A DNA stretch of 50,549 bases from DATCYZ01 sp036526195 (GTDB lineage Bacteria; Pseudomonadota; Gammaproteobacteria; Burkholderiales; SG8-39): assembly GCA_036526195.1 (NCBI GenBank), contig DATCYZ010000135.1:1-50549 (forward strand), given 5' to 3'. The first letter of the stretch is position 1, and each line of letters begins with the position of its first letter. Shown here piece after piece: positions 41,015-49,115 of the stretch. Position numbers and translations under genes: made by a program. The notes under the pieces were generated by a model. It was given only the letters and a program-made list of their open reading frames with translations. It searched no databases and had not been told where the DNA came from.

Positions 41015-41748
41015 CGGACCGCGTGCCACAGCATCGACACCCCGCCGGCGACGATCAGCGCTTCCATCACGAGGATGTGCAGGTGCGCGCCAAGGCGCGC
41101 GACGAGGAAGGCGCCGAGCGCGCTGCCGGGGAGGGTGCACATGCCGATGGCGATGCCGAGCGCCGCCTCGGGCGCGTTCAGCAGGTCGAATCGCCCGAAG
41201 AGCAGCGCCTTGGCGAGGTCGACGATGATGGACGCCAGCGCGTCGGTGGCGAGCACCGCGGTGCCCGACATGCCGGTGCCCAGCAGCAGCGAGACCAGGA
41301 TCACCCCGGTGCCGGTGGCGAATCCCGAGGCGAAGCCGAACACGCCGGACCCGGCGGCAAGGCCCCGGGTGCCGAGCTGGATGGCGTGGCGCTTGAGCAG
41401 GCGTCGCATCGGGATCGAGGCGAGTACGAAGACCGCGAGCACGAAGGTGAGGGTGCGCGCATCCAGGCTTGCGTAGATCCAGGTGCCGAGCGCCATCGTC
41501 GGCAGCGCCGCGCCGCAGACGATGGCGACCGCGCGCAGGTCCACCGACTTGCGGTAAAACCAGAAGCGTCCCGCGTTGATGATCACGCCGGTCACCGCCA
41601 GCACCGGCACCACGGCCTTGGCGCCGATCAGCGGCACCAGCACCGCGGTGAGCACGATGCCGGTGCCGAAGCCGCCGACGGCGCCGAGCACGGCGGCGCC
41701 GAGCGCAAGCAGCGCGACGAGCGCGAGGGTGGTCGGATCAAGCAGCAC
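41011..41748 (-). CDS. TauE/SafE family permease inside the beta-oxidation operon
   Basis: A 245-residue membrane protein with about eight helices and the two TauE/SafE half-motifs: LGAVGGFGTGIVLTAVLVPL and GVFGFASGFATGTGVILVSL. The family includes exporters of sulfite and of sulfonated acids and other small-anion carriers. The start is a GTG at 41748. The gene sits between a thioesterase and a hydrolase gene, overlapping the latter by four bases, in a fatty-acid oxidation operon. This location is unusual for the family. It may move a substrate or a sulfur-containing product of the pathway; the substrate is not readable. Confidence 0.87.
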   Translation of the reverse strand: MLLDPTTLALVALLALGAAVLGAVGGFGTGIVLTAVLVPLIGAKAVVPVLAVTGVIINAGRFWFYRKSVDLRAVAIVCGAALPTMALGTWIYASLDARTLTFVLAVFVLASIPMRRLLKRHAIQLGTRGLAAGSGVFGFASGFATGTGVILVSLLLGTGMSGTAVLATDALASIIVDLAKALLFGRFDLLNAPEAALGIAIGMCTLPGSALGAFLVARLGAHLHILVMEALIVAGGVSMLWHAVR

Positions 41749-41762
41749 CGCGCGGCCGGGGG

Positions 41763-42191
41763 TCAGGCCGGCGCGGCGGCCGGGGCGGGCACGGCGCGCG
41801 GCCGGCCTTCGGCGTCGATGGCGACGTAGGTGAGCGTCGCCTCGGTGACTTTCACCACCTTCGGGTCCTCGCGCCCGCGCTCGGCGTAGACCTCGACGTT
41901 CACGGTGATCGAGGTCCTGCCGATGCGCACCACCTCGGAATACAGCGACAACAGGTCGCCGATCTGCACCGGTTGCTTGAAGACGAAGGAATTCACCGCC
42001 ACGGTGGCGACACGGCCGCGCGCCATGCGCCCGGCGACGATGCCGCCGGCGACGTCCACCTGCGCCATGATCCAGCCGCCGAAGATGTCGCCATTGTGGT
42101 TCGCGTCCGCCGGCATCGGCAGCACGCGAAGCGCCGGGATCCGGCCCGCGGGCAGCGTCAGGCCCGGGGGCTGGTAGGAGGCGGAGCCCAT
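41763..42191 (-). CDS. acyl-CoA thioesterase (hotdog fold, YciA/BFIT-like)
   Basis: A 142-residue hotdog thioesterase. The N-terminal LRVLPMPADANHNGDIFGGW holds the catalytic Asn/Asp region, followed by QVDVAGGIVAGRMARGRVAT and NSFVFKQPVQIGDLLSLYSE as in YciA. It would hydrolyse acyl-CoA to free acid and CoA, perhaps relieving CoA trapping during beta-oxidation. Its start codon shares one base with the stop of the multifunctional enzyme gene (TGATG), so they are coupled. The Pro/Ala tail at the C-terminus is disordered. Confidence 0.9.
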   Translation of the reverse strand: MGSASYQPPGLTLPAGRIPALRVLPMPADANHNGDIFGGWIMAQVDVAGGIVAGRMARGRVATVAVNSFVFKQPVQIGDLLSLYSEVVRIGRTSITVNVEVYAERGREDPKVVKVTEATLTYVAIDAEGRPRAVPAPAAAPA

Positions 42192-44146
42192 CAGGCCTTC
42201 TTCGATTCCAGGTAGTGCAGCGGCCCGCCGCGGAACGGCGCGAAGCCGGAGCCGAAGATCAGTCCGGCATCGATCAGGTCAGCCTCGGCGACGATGCCTT
42301 CGGCCAGTACGGCCTTCGTTTCCATGAGGTAGGGCTCGATCACCGATTCGATGAAGCGTTCATCGAACGCGCCGGGCGCGCCCTTCACCGCCTTGCCCTT
42401 CTCGTAGCGGTAGACGCCCTCGCCGGTCTTGCGCCCGAGCCGGCCCAGCGCCACCTTGTCCGAGAGGATCCTCGGCGGCTCGACGTCGCCGCCGCGTCCC
42501 TTCTTCGCCAGCGCCTTGCCGGCGTGCAGGCAGATGTCCAGCCCCACGGTGTCGGCGAGCTCGATCGGCCCCATCGGCATGCCGAAGGCCTCCATCGCGG
42601 CGTCCAGCGTCTCGGGCGCGGTGCCCTCGTCCAGCATGCGGAAGGCATTCTGCATGTAGGGTCCGAGCACGCGGTTGACGAGGAAGCCCGGCGCGTCCTT
42701 CACCGGCAGCGGCAGCTTGTCGATGGCGCGCACGAAGGCGGCGGCCTTCTTCGCCAGGTCCGGGTCGCTGTTGGCGCCCGAGATCACCTCGACCAGCATC
42801 ATCTGCGGCACCGGGTTGAAGAAATGGATGCCCACCAGCCGGGAGGGATCCTTCAGCGCGGTGGCGATGTCGGCGAGCTTGAGGCTGGAGGTGTTGCTCG
42901 CCAGCACCGCGCCCGGCTTCGCCTTCGCCTCGAGCTCGACGAAGAGCTTCTGTTTCGCCTCGAGGTTCTCGAAGATCGCCTCGATGATCACGTCCGCGCG
43001 TGCCGCGCCGGCGCCGGCGACGTCGGGAATCATGCGATCGAGCGCGTCGCGCTCGCGGCGCTTGTCGCGCAGCCGGCGCGAGAAGAGCTTTGCCGCGCGC
43101 TTCACCGCCGGCCCGAGCCGCTCGGGGGCAGTGTCCTGCAGCGTCACCGTCATGCCGCGCATCGCGCAGATCGCGGCGATGTCGCCGCCCATCACGCCGG
43201 CGCCGACGATGTGCACGTGCTTCGGCGTGAAATCCACCCCCTTGGCCACGCCCTTCAGCCGCTCCTGCAGGAAGAAGATGCGGATCAGGTTCGCGGTGGT
43301 CGGGTGCCCGAACAGCATCTTGATCGAGCAGGCCGGGTCGTCCGGCGCGGTGAACGGGTTGCCGTCGTACTTGCGCCACAGCTCGAGGATGGCGTAGGGC
43401 GCGGGGTAGTGTTCCTTGCGCGCGCGCTTGGCCACCTGCTTCATCGCCTGCTTGACGACGAAATTGCGCCCGACGCCGAGCATCAGCCTGTCGAGGAGTT
43501 TCAGCGTGCGCGGGCGGCGCGCTTCCAGCGTCACCATGCGCGCGGTGTTCTCGAACACGCGCAAGGGGACGCATTCGTCGACCAGCCCCATGCGCTTCGC
43601 GCGGCGCGCGTCGATGGATTTCCCCGTCAACAGCAGGTCGAGCGCCGCCGCCGGCCCGACCAGCTTCGGCAGCCATTGCACGCCGTGCCAGCCGGGCAGG
43701 ATGCCGAGCATCACTTCGGGCAGGGCGAAGCGCACCTTGGGGTCGTCCAGCGCGACGCGGCTGCGGCAGGCGAGCGCGAGTTCCAGCCCGCCGCCCATGC
43801 AGAAGCCGTTCACCATCGCCGTGGTGGGGAAGGGCAGGTCCTTCAGTTTCTGCAGCACGTCCCAGCCCAGGCGCACGAAGGCGAGCGCGGCCTCGGAGGA
43901 GTCGAAGCGCGTGAACTCCTCGACGTCGGCGCCGGCAACGAAGCCGGCCTTGGCCGAGCGCACGACGAGGCCCTTGGGGTGGGTCGCCGCGATGGCGTCG
44001 AGCTCGGTGGCGAGTTCCTCGAGCGCCTGGCGCGAGAAGGTGTTCGCCGACTCGCCTTTCTTGTCGAAGGTGAGCCAGACCAGGCCCTGGGCGTCCTGCG
44101 TCCAGTTCCAGTGTTGCGAAGTGCCTTGCACGGCAGCGCGGTCCAT
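42191..44146 (-). CDS. multifunctional enoyl-CoA hydratase / 3-hydroxyacyl-CoA dehydrogenase (FadB/FadJ type)
   Basis: A 651-residue fatty-acid oxidation alpha-subunit. Residues 1-about 290 are the crotonase domain with MVNGFCMGGGLELALACRSR and FALPEVMLGILPGWHGVQ; both catalytic glutamates are kept. Residues about 310-490 are the NAD domain with HIVGAGVMGGDIAAICAMRG and the catalytic histidine in LVGIHFFNPVPQMMLVEV. Residues 490-650 are the C-terminal domain with APGFLVNRVLGPYMQNAF and DTVGLDICLHAGKAL. It is shorter than E. coli FadB (729). GGGAG precedes the ATG. The thiolase gene ends nine bases upstream, so the trifunctional complex is probably made from one transcript. Confidence 0.93.
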   Translation of the reverse strand: MDRAAVQGTSQHWNWTQDAQGLVWLTFDKKGESANTFSRQALEELATELDAIAATHPKGLVVRSAKAGFVAGADVEEFTRFDSSEAALAFVRLGWDVLQKLKDLPFPTTAMVNGFCMGGGLELALACRSRVALDDPKVRFALPEVMLGILPGWHGVQWLPKLVGPAAALDLLLTGKSIDARRAKRMGLVDECVPLRVFENTARMVTLEARRPRTLKLLDRLMLGVGRNFVVKQAMKQVAKRARKEHYPAPYAILELWRKYDGNPFTAPDDPACSIKMLFGHPTTANLIRIFFLQERLKGVAKGVDFTPKHVHIVGAGVMGGDIAAICAMRGMTVTLQDTAPERLGPAVKRAAKLFSRRLRDKRRERDALDRMIPDVAGAGAARADVIIEAIFENLEAKQKLFVELEAKAKPGAVLASNTSSLKLADIATALKDPSRLVGIHFFNPVPQMMLVEVISGANSDPDLAKKAAAFVRAIDKLPLPVKDAPGFLVNRVLGPYMQNAFRMLDEGTAPETLDAAMEAFGMPMGPIELADTVGLDICLHAGKALAKKGRGGDVEPPRILSDKVALGRLGRKTGEGVYRYEKGKAVKGAPGAFDERFIESVIEPYLMETKAVLAEGIVAEADLIDAGLIFGSGFAPFRGGPLHYLESKKA

Positions 44147-44155
44147 GGTGTCTCC

Positions 44156-45460
44156 CTAAAGTGCTTCGACGAGCATGGCGCCGCCGAGGCCGCCACCGAT
44201 GCAGATCGAGGCCATGCCGCGCTTTGCCTTGTTGCGCTCGAGCAGCTTCAGCATGTGCAGCACGATGCGCGCGCCCGACGCCCCGACCGGGTGGCCGAGC
44301 GCCACCGCGCCGCCGTCGACATTGAGTTTTTCCTCGTCGAGCGCGCCGAGCGCGCCGGGCAGGCCGAGTTCCTCGCGGCAGTAGCGCTCGTCCTTCCAGG
44401 CCGCGAGGCAGCCGAGCACCTGCGCGGCGAAGGCCTCGTTGATTTCCCAGTAATCGAGGTCGTTCAGCGCAAGGCCGTGGCGCTGCAGGATCGGCGTGGC
44501 CGCATGCACCGGGCCGAGGCCCATCTGTGCCGGGTCCAGTCCCGCCCACTGCGAATCGAGGATGCGGCCGACCGGCTCGAGGCCGTGGCGCGCCACCGCC
44601 TCTTCCGAGGCGAGCAGCAGCCACGCGGCGCCGTCGGTGATCTGCGAGCTGTTGCCCGGGGTCACGTTGCCGTACTTGCGATCGAAGAAGGGCTTGAGCT
44701 TCGCCAGGTTCTCCACCGAGGAGTCCCTGCGCACGCCGTCGTCGAGCGCGTGCACCTCGCCCGAGGGCTCGTACACCGCCTCGACCTCGCCGCCGCCCGG
44801 CGCAAGCCAGCCCTTTGCCTGCGCCCGCACCACGCGCTGGTGGCTGCGCACCGAGAAGGCGTCCATCTGCGCGCGCGTGATGCCGAAGCGGTGCGCGAGG
44901 TTCTCCGCCGTCTGCCCCATGAGGAGACCGACCATCGGGTCGGTGAGGCCCTTCATGATGCCGATCACCGGCGAGAGCAGGGATTTGAGCGGCAGTTGCG
45001 CGAACGCCGCCAGTTTCTGGCCGGTGCCGCGCGCCGAGGCGAGCGCGGCGAACCACAGCACCATGGCATCGGCGTAGAGCAGCGGGGCGCGCGAGAGCGC
45101 GTCCACGCCGCCGGCGAGCACCAGCTGCGAGCGGCCCGCGAGGATGTTGTTGATGCCCGAGTCGAGCGCCTGCATGCCCGAGGCGCAATTGCGCATCACG
45201 GTCCAGCCCGGCACCTTCTGGCCGCAGCCAAGGCGCAGCGCCACCACGCGACCGATGTTCACCTCATCGACCGAGGGCGCGGCGCAACCGAGGATGACTT
45301 CATCCAGGTCCTGCGGCGAGAACTTCTGCCGCAGGAGCAGCGCGCGTCCGGCCTGCGTGGCGAGGTCGCCTGCCGAGAACGGTCCCGGGCGGTTCCTTGC
45401 CTTGAGAAACGGCGTGCGCGCGCCGTCGACGACATAGATGGGCTTGGCATATCCGGCCAT
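44156..45460 (-). CDS. acetyl-CoA acyltransferase (thiolase, FadI-like)
   Basis: A 434-residue thiolase catalysing the last step of beta-oxidation. The acyl-accepting cysteine is in VMRNCASGMQALDSG, near residue 90. The conserved WEINEAFAAQVLGCLAAW and GGAVALGHPVGASGARIVLH supply the catalytic Asn/His set, and the second cysteine is in MASICIGGGLGGAMLVEAL. Extra length around residues 130-200 resembles FadI rather than FadA. A GGGAGA site precedes the ATG at 45460. It lies between fadE and the multifunctional enzyme gene, as expected for a fad operon. Confidence 0.93.
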   Translation of the reverse strand: MAGYAKPIYVVDGARTPFLKARNRPGPFSAGDLATQAGRALLLRQKFSPQDLDEVILGCAAPSVDEVNIGRVVALRLGCGQKVPGWTVMRNCASGMQALDSGINNILAGRSQLVLAGGVDALSRAPLLYADAMVLWFAALASARGTGQKLAAFAQLPLKSLLSPVIGIMKGLTDPMVGLLMGQTAENLAHRFGITRAQMDAFSVRSHQRVVRAQAKGWLAPGGGEVEAVYEPSGEVHALDDGVRRDSSVENLAKLKPFFDRKYGNVTPGNSSQITDGAAWLLLASEEAVARHGLEPVGRILDSQWAGLDPAQMGLGPVHAATPILQRHGLALNDLDYWEINEAFAAQVLGCLAAWKDERYCREELGLPGALGALDEEKLNVDGGAVALGHPVGASGARIVLHMLKLLERNKAKRGMASICIGGGLGGAMLVEAL

Positions 45461-45494
45461 GGCGGGGTCTCCCTTGATTCGTGGTGTCGTTGCG

Positions 45495-47843
45495 TCAGGC
45501 GGCGGCGCGGGCCGGCGGCGCATCGTGCTGCGCGATGCGCGCCGAAATCTCGGCACGTCCGAAGTCCTGCGGGAAGTCGTCGACCTTGATCACGTCCTTG
45601 CGCAGGCGCTCCTTCTTCGGCCAGAGCTCGCGCTCGGCGGCGGTGAGCACGCCCTTCTCGCAGGCCGACACCGCGGTGTCGATGCCCGAGCGCGGCGTCA
45701 GCGCGCCGCGCTTCACGGCTTCGCGCAGCTTCTTCTCGATGGGCTCGCAGGCCACGGTGGCGAGGAAGGCCGCCTCGAGGTTGCCGGTGGAATCGGACGC
45801 ATCCTTCGGCACGTACATCCCGGCGGTGAGCCGGTCGCGCGCGGCGCCCGGCTCGAGCGCGATCTTCGCGCATTCCTGGTTGCGCGAATCGAGCGACGGC
45901 CGCCACGGCATGCCGAGCGGGAAGATGGTCCAGCGCAACAGCGTGGCGAGCGCCTTCACCGGGAAGTTCGACAGGATCTGGTCGATCGCCTGCTGCGCGT
46001 GGTAGAGGGCATCGCGCACCGACCAGCGCACCAGCGGCAGGTCCTCGCGCAGGCGCCCCTGCGCCTCGTAACGCTTCAGCGTCGCCGAGACCAGGTACAT
46101 CATCGAGAGCACGTCGCCGAGCCGTCCGGAGATCTTCTCCTTGCGCTTGAGCGCCCCGCCCATGGCCAGCATCGACATGTCGGCGAGGAAGGCGAACGCT
46201 GCCGACAGGCGCGAAACGCTGCGGTAGTAGTGGCGGGTTTCGGGGGCGCAATCGGCCGGCGCATGCGCGAAGCGCGCGCCGGTGAGCCCGTGGCCGAGCG
46301 CGCGCAGGCCGTTCATGACGACGTGCAGTACGTGCGAAGTGAAGGCGTCGTCGAACTCGGCCACTGCGGCAGCGCCCTGCATTTCCTTCGCCGCGCGCAT
46401 CTCGCGCAGCACATAGGGATGGCAGCGGATCGCGCCCTGTCCGAAGATGATCAGCGTGCGCGTGAGAATGTTCGCGCCTTCCACCGTGATGCCGACCGGC
46501 AGCACCTGGTAGCCGCGTCCGACCCAGTTGTTCGGTCCGAGGCAGATGCCCTTGCCGCCGTGGATGTCCATGGCGTCGTTGACGCAGATGCGCGCACGCT
46601 CGGTGAGGTGGTACTTGGCGATCGCCGAGATCACCGCGGGTTTCTCGCCGCGGTCCACGGCGCCTGCGGTCAGCGTACGCACCGCGTCCATCATGTAGGT
46701 GTGCGCCGCGATGCGCCCGAGCGCCTCCTCGACGCCCTCGAGCTTGCCGATCGGGGTGCGGAACTGGCTGCGCACGCGCGAATAGGCGCCGGTGTAGCGC
46801 GTCAGTGCCTTGGCGCCGCCGACCGAGGAGGCGGGCAGCGAAATCGAGCGGCCCGCTGCCAGGCAGCCCATCAGCATCATCCAGCCCTTGCCGGCGTACT
46901 CCGGCCCGCCGATGATCCAGTCGATCGGCATGAAGACGTCGGTGCCCGAGTTCGGGCCGTTCTGGAACACGGCGTTCAGCGGCAGGTGCCGGCGACCGAT
47001 GTTCACGCCCGGGGTGTCGGTGGGCACCAGCGCGCAGGTGATGCCGAGGTCTTCCTGCCCGCCGAGCAGGCCTTCCGGGTCATAGAGCCGGAAGGCAAGG
47101 CCCAGCAGGGTCGCCACCGGGCCGAGCGTGATGTAACGCTTGTCCCAGGTGACGCGCATGCCGAGGGTTTCCTTGCCCTGCCACATGCCCTTGCAGACCA
47201 CGCCGTGGTCCGGAATCGAAGCCGCGTCCGACCCGGCCTCGGGCGAGGTGAGCGCGAAGCAGGGCACGTCCTGGCCCTTGGCGAGGCGCGGCAGGTAGTG
47301 GTCCTTCTGCGCCTCGGTGCCGTAATGCAGCAGCAGTTCGGCCGGTCCGAGCGAGTTGGGCACCATGACAGTGACCGCGGCCGCGTTCGAGCGCGTCGAG
47401 AGCTTCATCACCACGGCGGAATGCGCGAGCGCGGAAAAGCCGAGGCCGCCGTACTTCTTCGGGATGATCATGCCGAGGAAGCCCTGGTCCTTCATGTACT
47501 GCCAGACCTGCGGCGGCAGATCCTGGCGCTCGTGCGTGATCTCCCAGTCGTCGACCATGCCGCAGAGCGTTTCGCAGGGACCGTCGAGAAAGGCCTGTTC
47601 TTCTGCAGAGAGCACCGGTTCGGGCGTGGCGAGCAGCTTGTCCCAATCGGGCCGGCCGGAGAACAGGTCCCCGTCCCACCACACCGTGCCCGCGTCGATC
47701 GCCTCTTTCTCGGTCGGCGACATGTCCGGCAGGATGCGCCGGTAGATGCCGAGGACCGGGCCGGTGATCACGGCGCGCCGGATCGGCGTGACGAACAGCA
47801 GCGCGGCGAGGACCGCGACGACGAAGATGAAGAAGCCGAGCAT
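45495..47843 (-). CDS. fadE: FadE-type membrane-associated acyl-CoA dehydrogenase
   Basis: A 782-residue large acyl-CoA dehydrogenase, close to E. coli FadE in length (814). It begins with a hydrophobic N-terminal anchor (MLGFFIFVVAVLAALLFVTP). The dehydrogenase core, about 75-480, includes IIPKKYGGLGFSALAHSAVV, CFALTSPEAGSDAASIPDHG, MRVTWDKRYITLGPVATLLG and CVNDAMDIHGGKGICLGPNN. The extra C-terminal helical domain with PLVRWSVRDALYHAQQAIDQ is specific to FadE. AAGGAGA precedes the ATG. It follows the TetR gene by 25 bases and is very likely controlled by it. Confidence 0.95.
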   Translation of the reverse strand: MLGFFIFVVAVLAALLFVTPIRRAVITGPVLGIYRRILPDMSPTEKEAIDAGTVWWDGDLFSGRPDWDKLLATPEPVLSAEEQAFLDGPCETLCGMVDDWEITHERQDLPPQVWQYMKDQGFLGMIIPKKYGGLGFSALAHSAVVMKLSTRSNAAAVTVMVPNSLGPAELLLHYGTEAQKDHYLPRLAKGQDVPCFALTSPEAGSDAASIPDHGVVCKGMWQGKETLGMRVTWDKRYITLGPVATLLGLAFRLYDPEGLLGGQEDLGITCALVPTDTPGVNIGRRHLPLNAVFQNGPNSGTDVFMPIDWIIGGPEYAGKGWMMLMGCLAAGRSISLPASSVGGAKALTRYTGAYSRVRSQFRTPIGKLEGVEEALGRIAAHTYMMDAVRTLTAGAVDRGEKPAVISAIAKYHLTERARICVNDAMDIHGGKGICLGPNNWVGRGYQVLPVGITVEGANILTRTLIIFGQGAIRCHPYVLREMRAAKEMQGAAAVAEFDDAFTSHVLHVVMNGLRALGHGLTGARFAHAPADCAPETRHYYRSVSRLSAAFAFLADMSMLAMGGALKRKEKISGRLGDVLSMMYLVSATLKRYEAQGRLREDLPLVRWSVRDALYHAQQAIDQILSNFPVKALATLLRWTIFPLGMPWRPSLDSRNQECAKIALEPGAARDRLTAGMYVPKDASDSTGNLEAAFLATVACEPIEKKLREAVKRGALTPRSGIDTAVSACEKGVLTAAERELWPKKERLRKDVIKVDDFPQDFGRAEISARIAQHDAPPARAAA

Positions 47844-47868
47844 GGGACGATCTCCTTGCAAATTCGGT

Positions 47869-48546
47869 TCAGGCGGCCTTGCGCGCGCTGGAGCGCGCCG
47901 CCGGGGCGAGCAGGCCGGCGGCGAGGAACGCGGTGAGGCGGTCCTCGAGCAGCGCCGGGTCGTATCGGTCCTCGGGTTTCGCGCCGGCGATCAGCTGCAC
48001 CGTGTCGGTGGCCGCCAGCGTGTAGGACAGGGTGCCGAACATGAAGTGCATGCGCCAGACGAGGTCTTCGTGCAACACCCCGGGCAGGGCGCGCGCGAAG
48101 GCCGCCTTGAAGCGCTCGAGCACCGGCGCGTAGAGCTGGCCGATGAGCGCGCGGATGGCGCGCGAGGGGTCGGTGTAGCTGCGTCCGAGCAGGCGGATGA
48201 AATTGCGCCCGCCGCGTGCGTCGGCCACCAGCGAGAGCGAAGTGCTGATGAAGGCGCGGATGATGGTCTCGGGCGCGAGCGCGTTGCCGCCCGCTGCGCG
48301 CTCGGCCTGGTCCAGCGCGGCGAGGCGCGCGGCATTCATCGGATCGAGCCGGCGGCGCAGCACCGCCTCGATCAGCGCGTCCTTCGAGCCGAAGTGGTAA
48401 TTGACCGCGGCGAGGTTGACCCCGGCGCGCGTAGTGAGGCTGCGCATCGAGGTGCCCTCGAAGCCGTGCTGCATGAACAGCGCTTCGGCCGCGTCGAGGA
48501 TACGGGTCTGGGTTTCGTGGATCGGCTTAACGGCGCGCAGGGTCAT
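47869..48546 (-). CDS. psrA: TetR family regulator, PsrA-like
   Basis: A 225-residue TetR repressor. The DNA-binding part is residues about 10-60, QTRILDAAEALFMQHGFEGT, SMRSLTTRAGVNLAAVNYHF and GSKDALIEAVLRR. GVNLAAVNYHFGSK is characteristic of the PsrA fatty-acid regulator branch. The ligand-binding domain follows. A palindrome matching the PsrA motif (CAAAC-N4-GTTTG) lies 16 bases upstream of the ATG and overlaps the expected transcription start, so autoregulation is likely. By analogy, long-chain acyl ligands would release it to switch on the fad genes downstream. The name is inferred. Confidence 0.87.
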   Translation of the reverse strand: MTLRAVKPIHETQTRILDAAEALFMQHGFEGTSMRSLTTRAGVNLAAVNYHFGSKDALIEAVLRRRLDPMNAARLAALDQAERAAGGNALAPETIIRAFISTSLSLVADARGGRNFIRLLGRSYTDPSRAIRALIGQLYAPVLERFKAAFARALPGVLHEDLVWRMHFMFGTLSYTLAATDTVQLIAGAKPEDRYDPALLEDRLTAFLAAGLLAPAARSSARKAA

Positions 48547-48561
48547 CGGCGGGGTTCCGGG

Positions 48562-48579
48562 TTCAAACGAACGTTTGAA
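48562..48579. promoter_or_regulatory. PsrA-type operator
   Basis: TTCAAACG-AA-CGTTTGAA; 16 of 18 bases are palindromic. The inner part CAAAC-GAAC-GTTTG fits the published PsrA consensus CAAAC-N2-4-GTTTG. It lies immediately downstream of the TATTAT -10 on the minus strand. Confidence 0.75.
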
Positions 48580-48584
48580 TAATA
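48579..48584 (-). promoter_or_regulatory. -10 box of the psrA-fad operon
   Basis: TATTAT on the minus strand, touching the operator. A start around 48572 would lie within the operator. Confidence 0.5.
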
Positions 48585-48643
48585 CGGGCGTGTGATCCCT
48601 GCGTCAAACCGTGCGCCAGAGGGAACTGCCTCGAAAAGTGCGG

Positions 48644-48668
48644 CAAAAAGGGGTCAGACCCCATTTCG
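48644..48668. repeat. GTCAGAC palindrome in divergent gap, copy 1
   Basis: Core GGGGTCAGACCCC with A5 on the left; the right flank is ATTTCG, as in the second intragenic copy. It lies in a divergent, not 3', gap. Confidence 0.8.
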
Positions 48669-48703
48669 AGGGGGCAGTCATTCCGTCGGCAGAATCGCCC
48701 GAA

Positions 48704-48728
48704 GAAAAAGGGGTCAGACCCCTTTTTC
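48704..48728. repeat. GTCAGAC palindrome in divergent gap, perfect copy
   Basis: Perfect arms GAAAAAGGGGTC and GACCCCTTTTTC. It lies 30 bases before the ATG at 48759. A terminator here would block readthrough into the small membrane gene. Confidence 0.85.
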
Positions 48729-48758
48729 GGCGGGTTGCGGCTGTGCGACCCTGCAGGG

Positions 48759-49085
48759 ATGAGCGGCGGCTATTTCTTCGGACTGATTGGCCTGTCGATG
48801 GCGTGGTTGCTGTCGATCCTGCTGCTGGGGGCGAACTTCATGGCGTGGCGGGCGGCGGCGCGCGCCAGGCCGGGTGAGCGCACGCCGTCCGGCATTCCGC
48901 TGCTGCCCGGCATCGTCGCCTCGGTCACGGTGTTCTTCACGCTGCCCTTGCTGAAGACGCACGCGGACCTCGAGGTGCCGTGGCCGTTCCTGTGGATCCT
49001 GCTGCCGCTCGCCCTCGATCCGCTGGGGCCGGTCGCCTTCCTCTTCGGCTGGCTCGGGGCGCGCCGGCGCGATCCGGGCGAATGA
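48759..49085 (+). CDS. small three-helix membrane protein, unknown function
   Basis: A 108-residue hydrophobic protein with three likely membrane helices: FFGLIGLSMAWLLSILLLGA, SGIPLLPGIVASVTVFFTLP and FLWILLPLALDPLGPVAFLF, separated by short basic loops. No family is recognised. The ATG at 48759 follows GCAGGG directly, a poor ribosome site, and the perfect palindromic repeat is just upstream. It precedes the ABC exporter gene by 30 bases, so the two may share a transcript, although a separate -10 (TAGAAT) is visible in between. Confidence 0.65.
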   Translation: MSGGYFFGLIGLSMAWLLSILLLGANFMAWRAAARARPGERTPSGIPLLPGIVASVTVFFTLPLLKTHADLEVPWPFLWILLPLALDPLGPVAFLFGWLGARRRDPGE

Positions 49086-49096
49086 GCCGGCGCGGT

Positions 49097-49102
49097 TAGA
49101 AT
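49097..49102 (+). promoter_or_regulatory. -10 box before the ABC exporter gene
   Basis: TAGAAT, 13 bases before the ATG at 49116; the leader would be only about six bases and has no ribosome site. Confidence 0.4.
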
Positions 49103-49115
49103 CCGCGCCTTCCCC

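Noticed and set aside
42215..45589. A very long open frame on the plus strand opposite the thiolase and multifunctional enzyme genes
   Set aside because: High-GC coding DNA commonly leaves the complementary frame open. Its translation is Arg/His/Ala-rich with no domain, while the minus-strand genes have full catalytic motifs.
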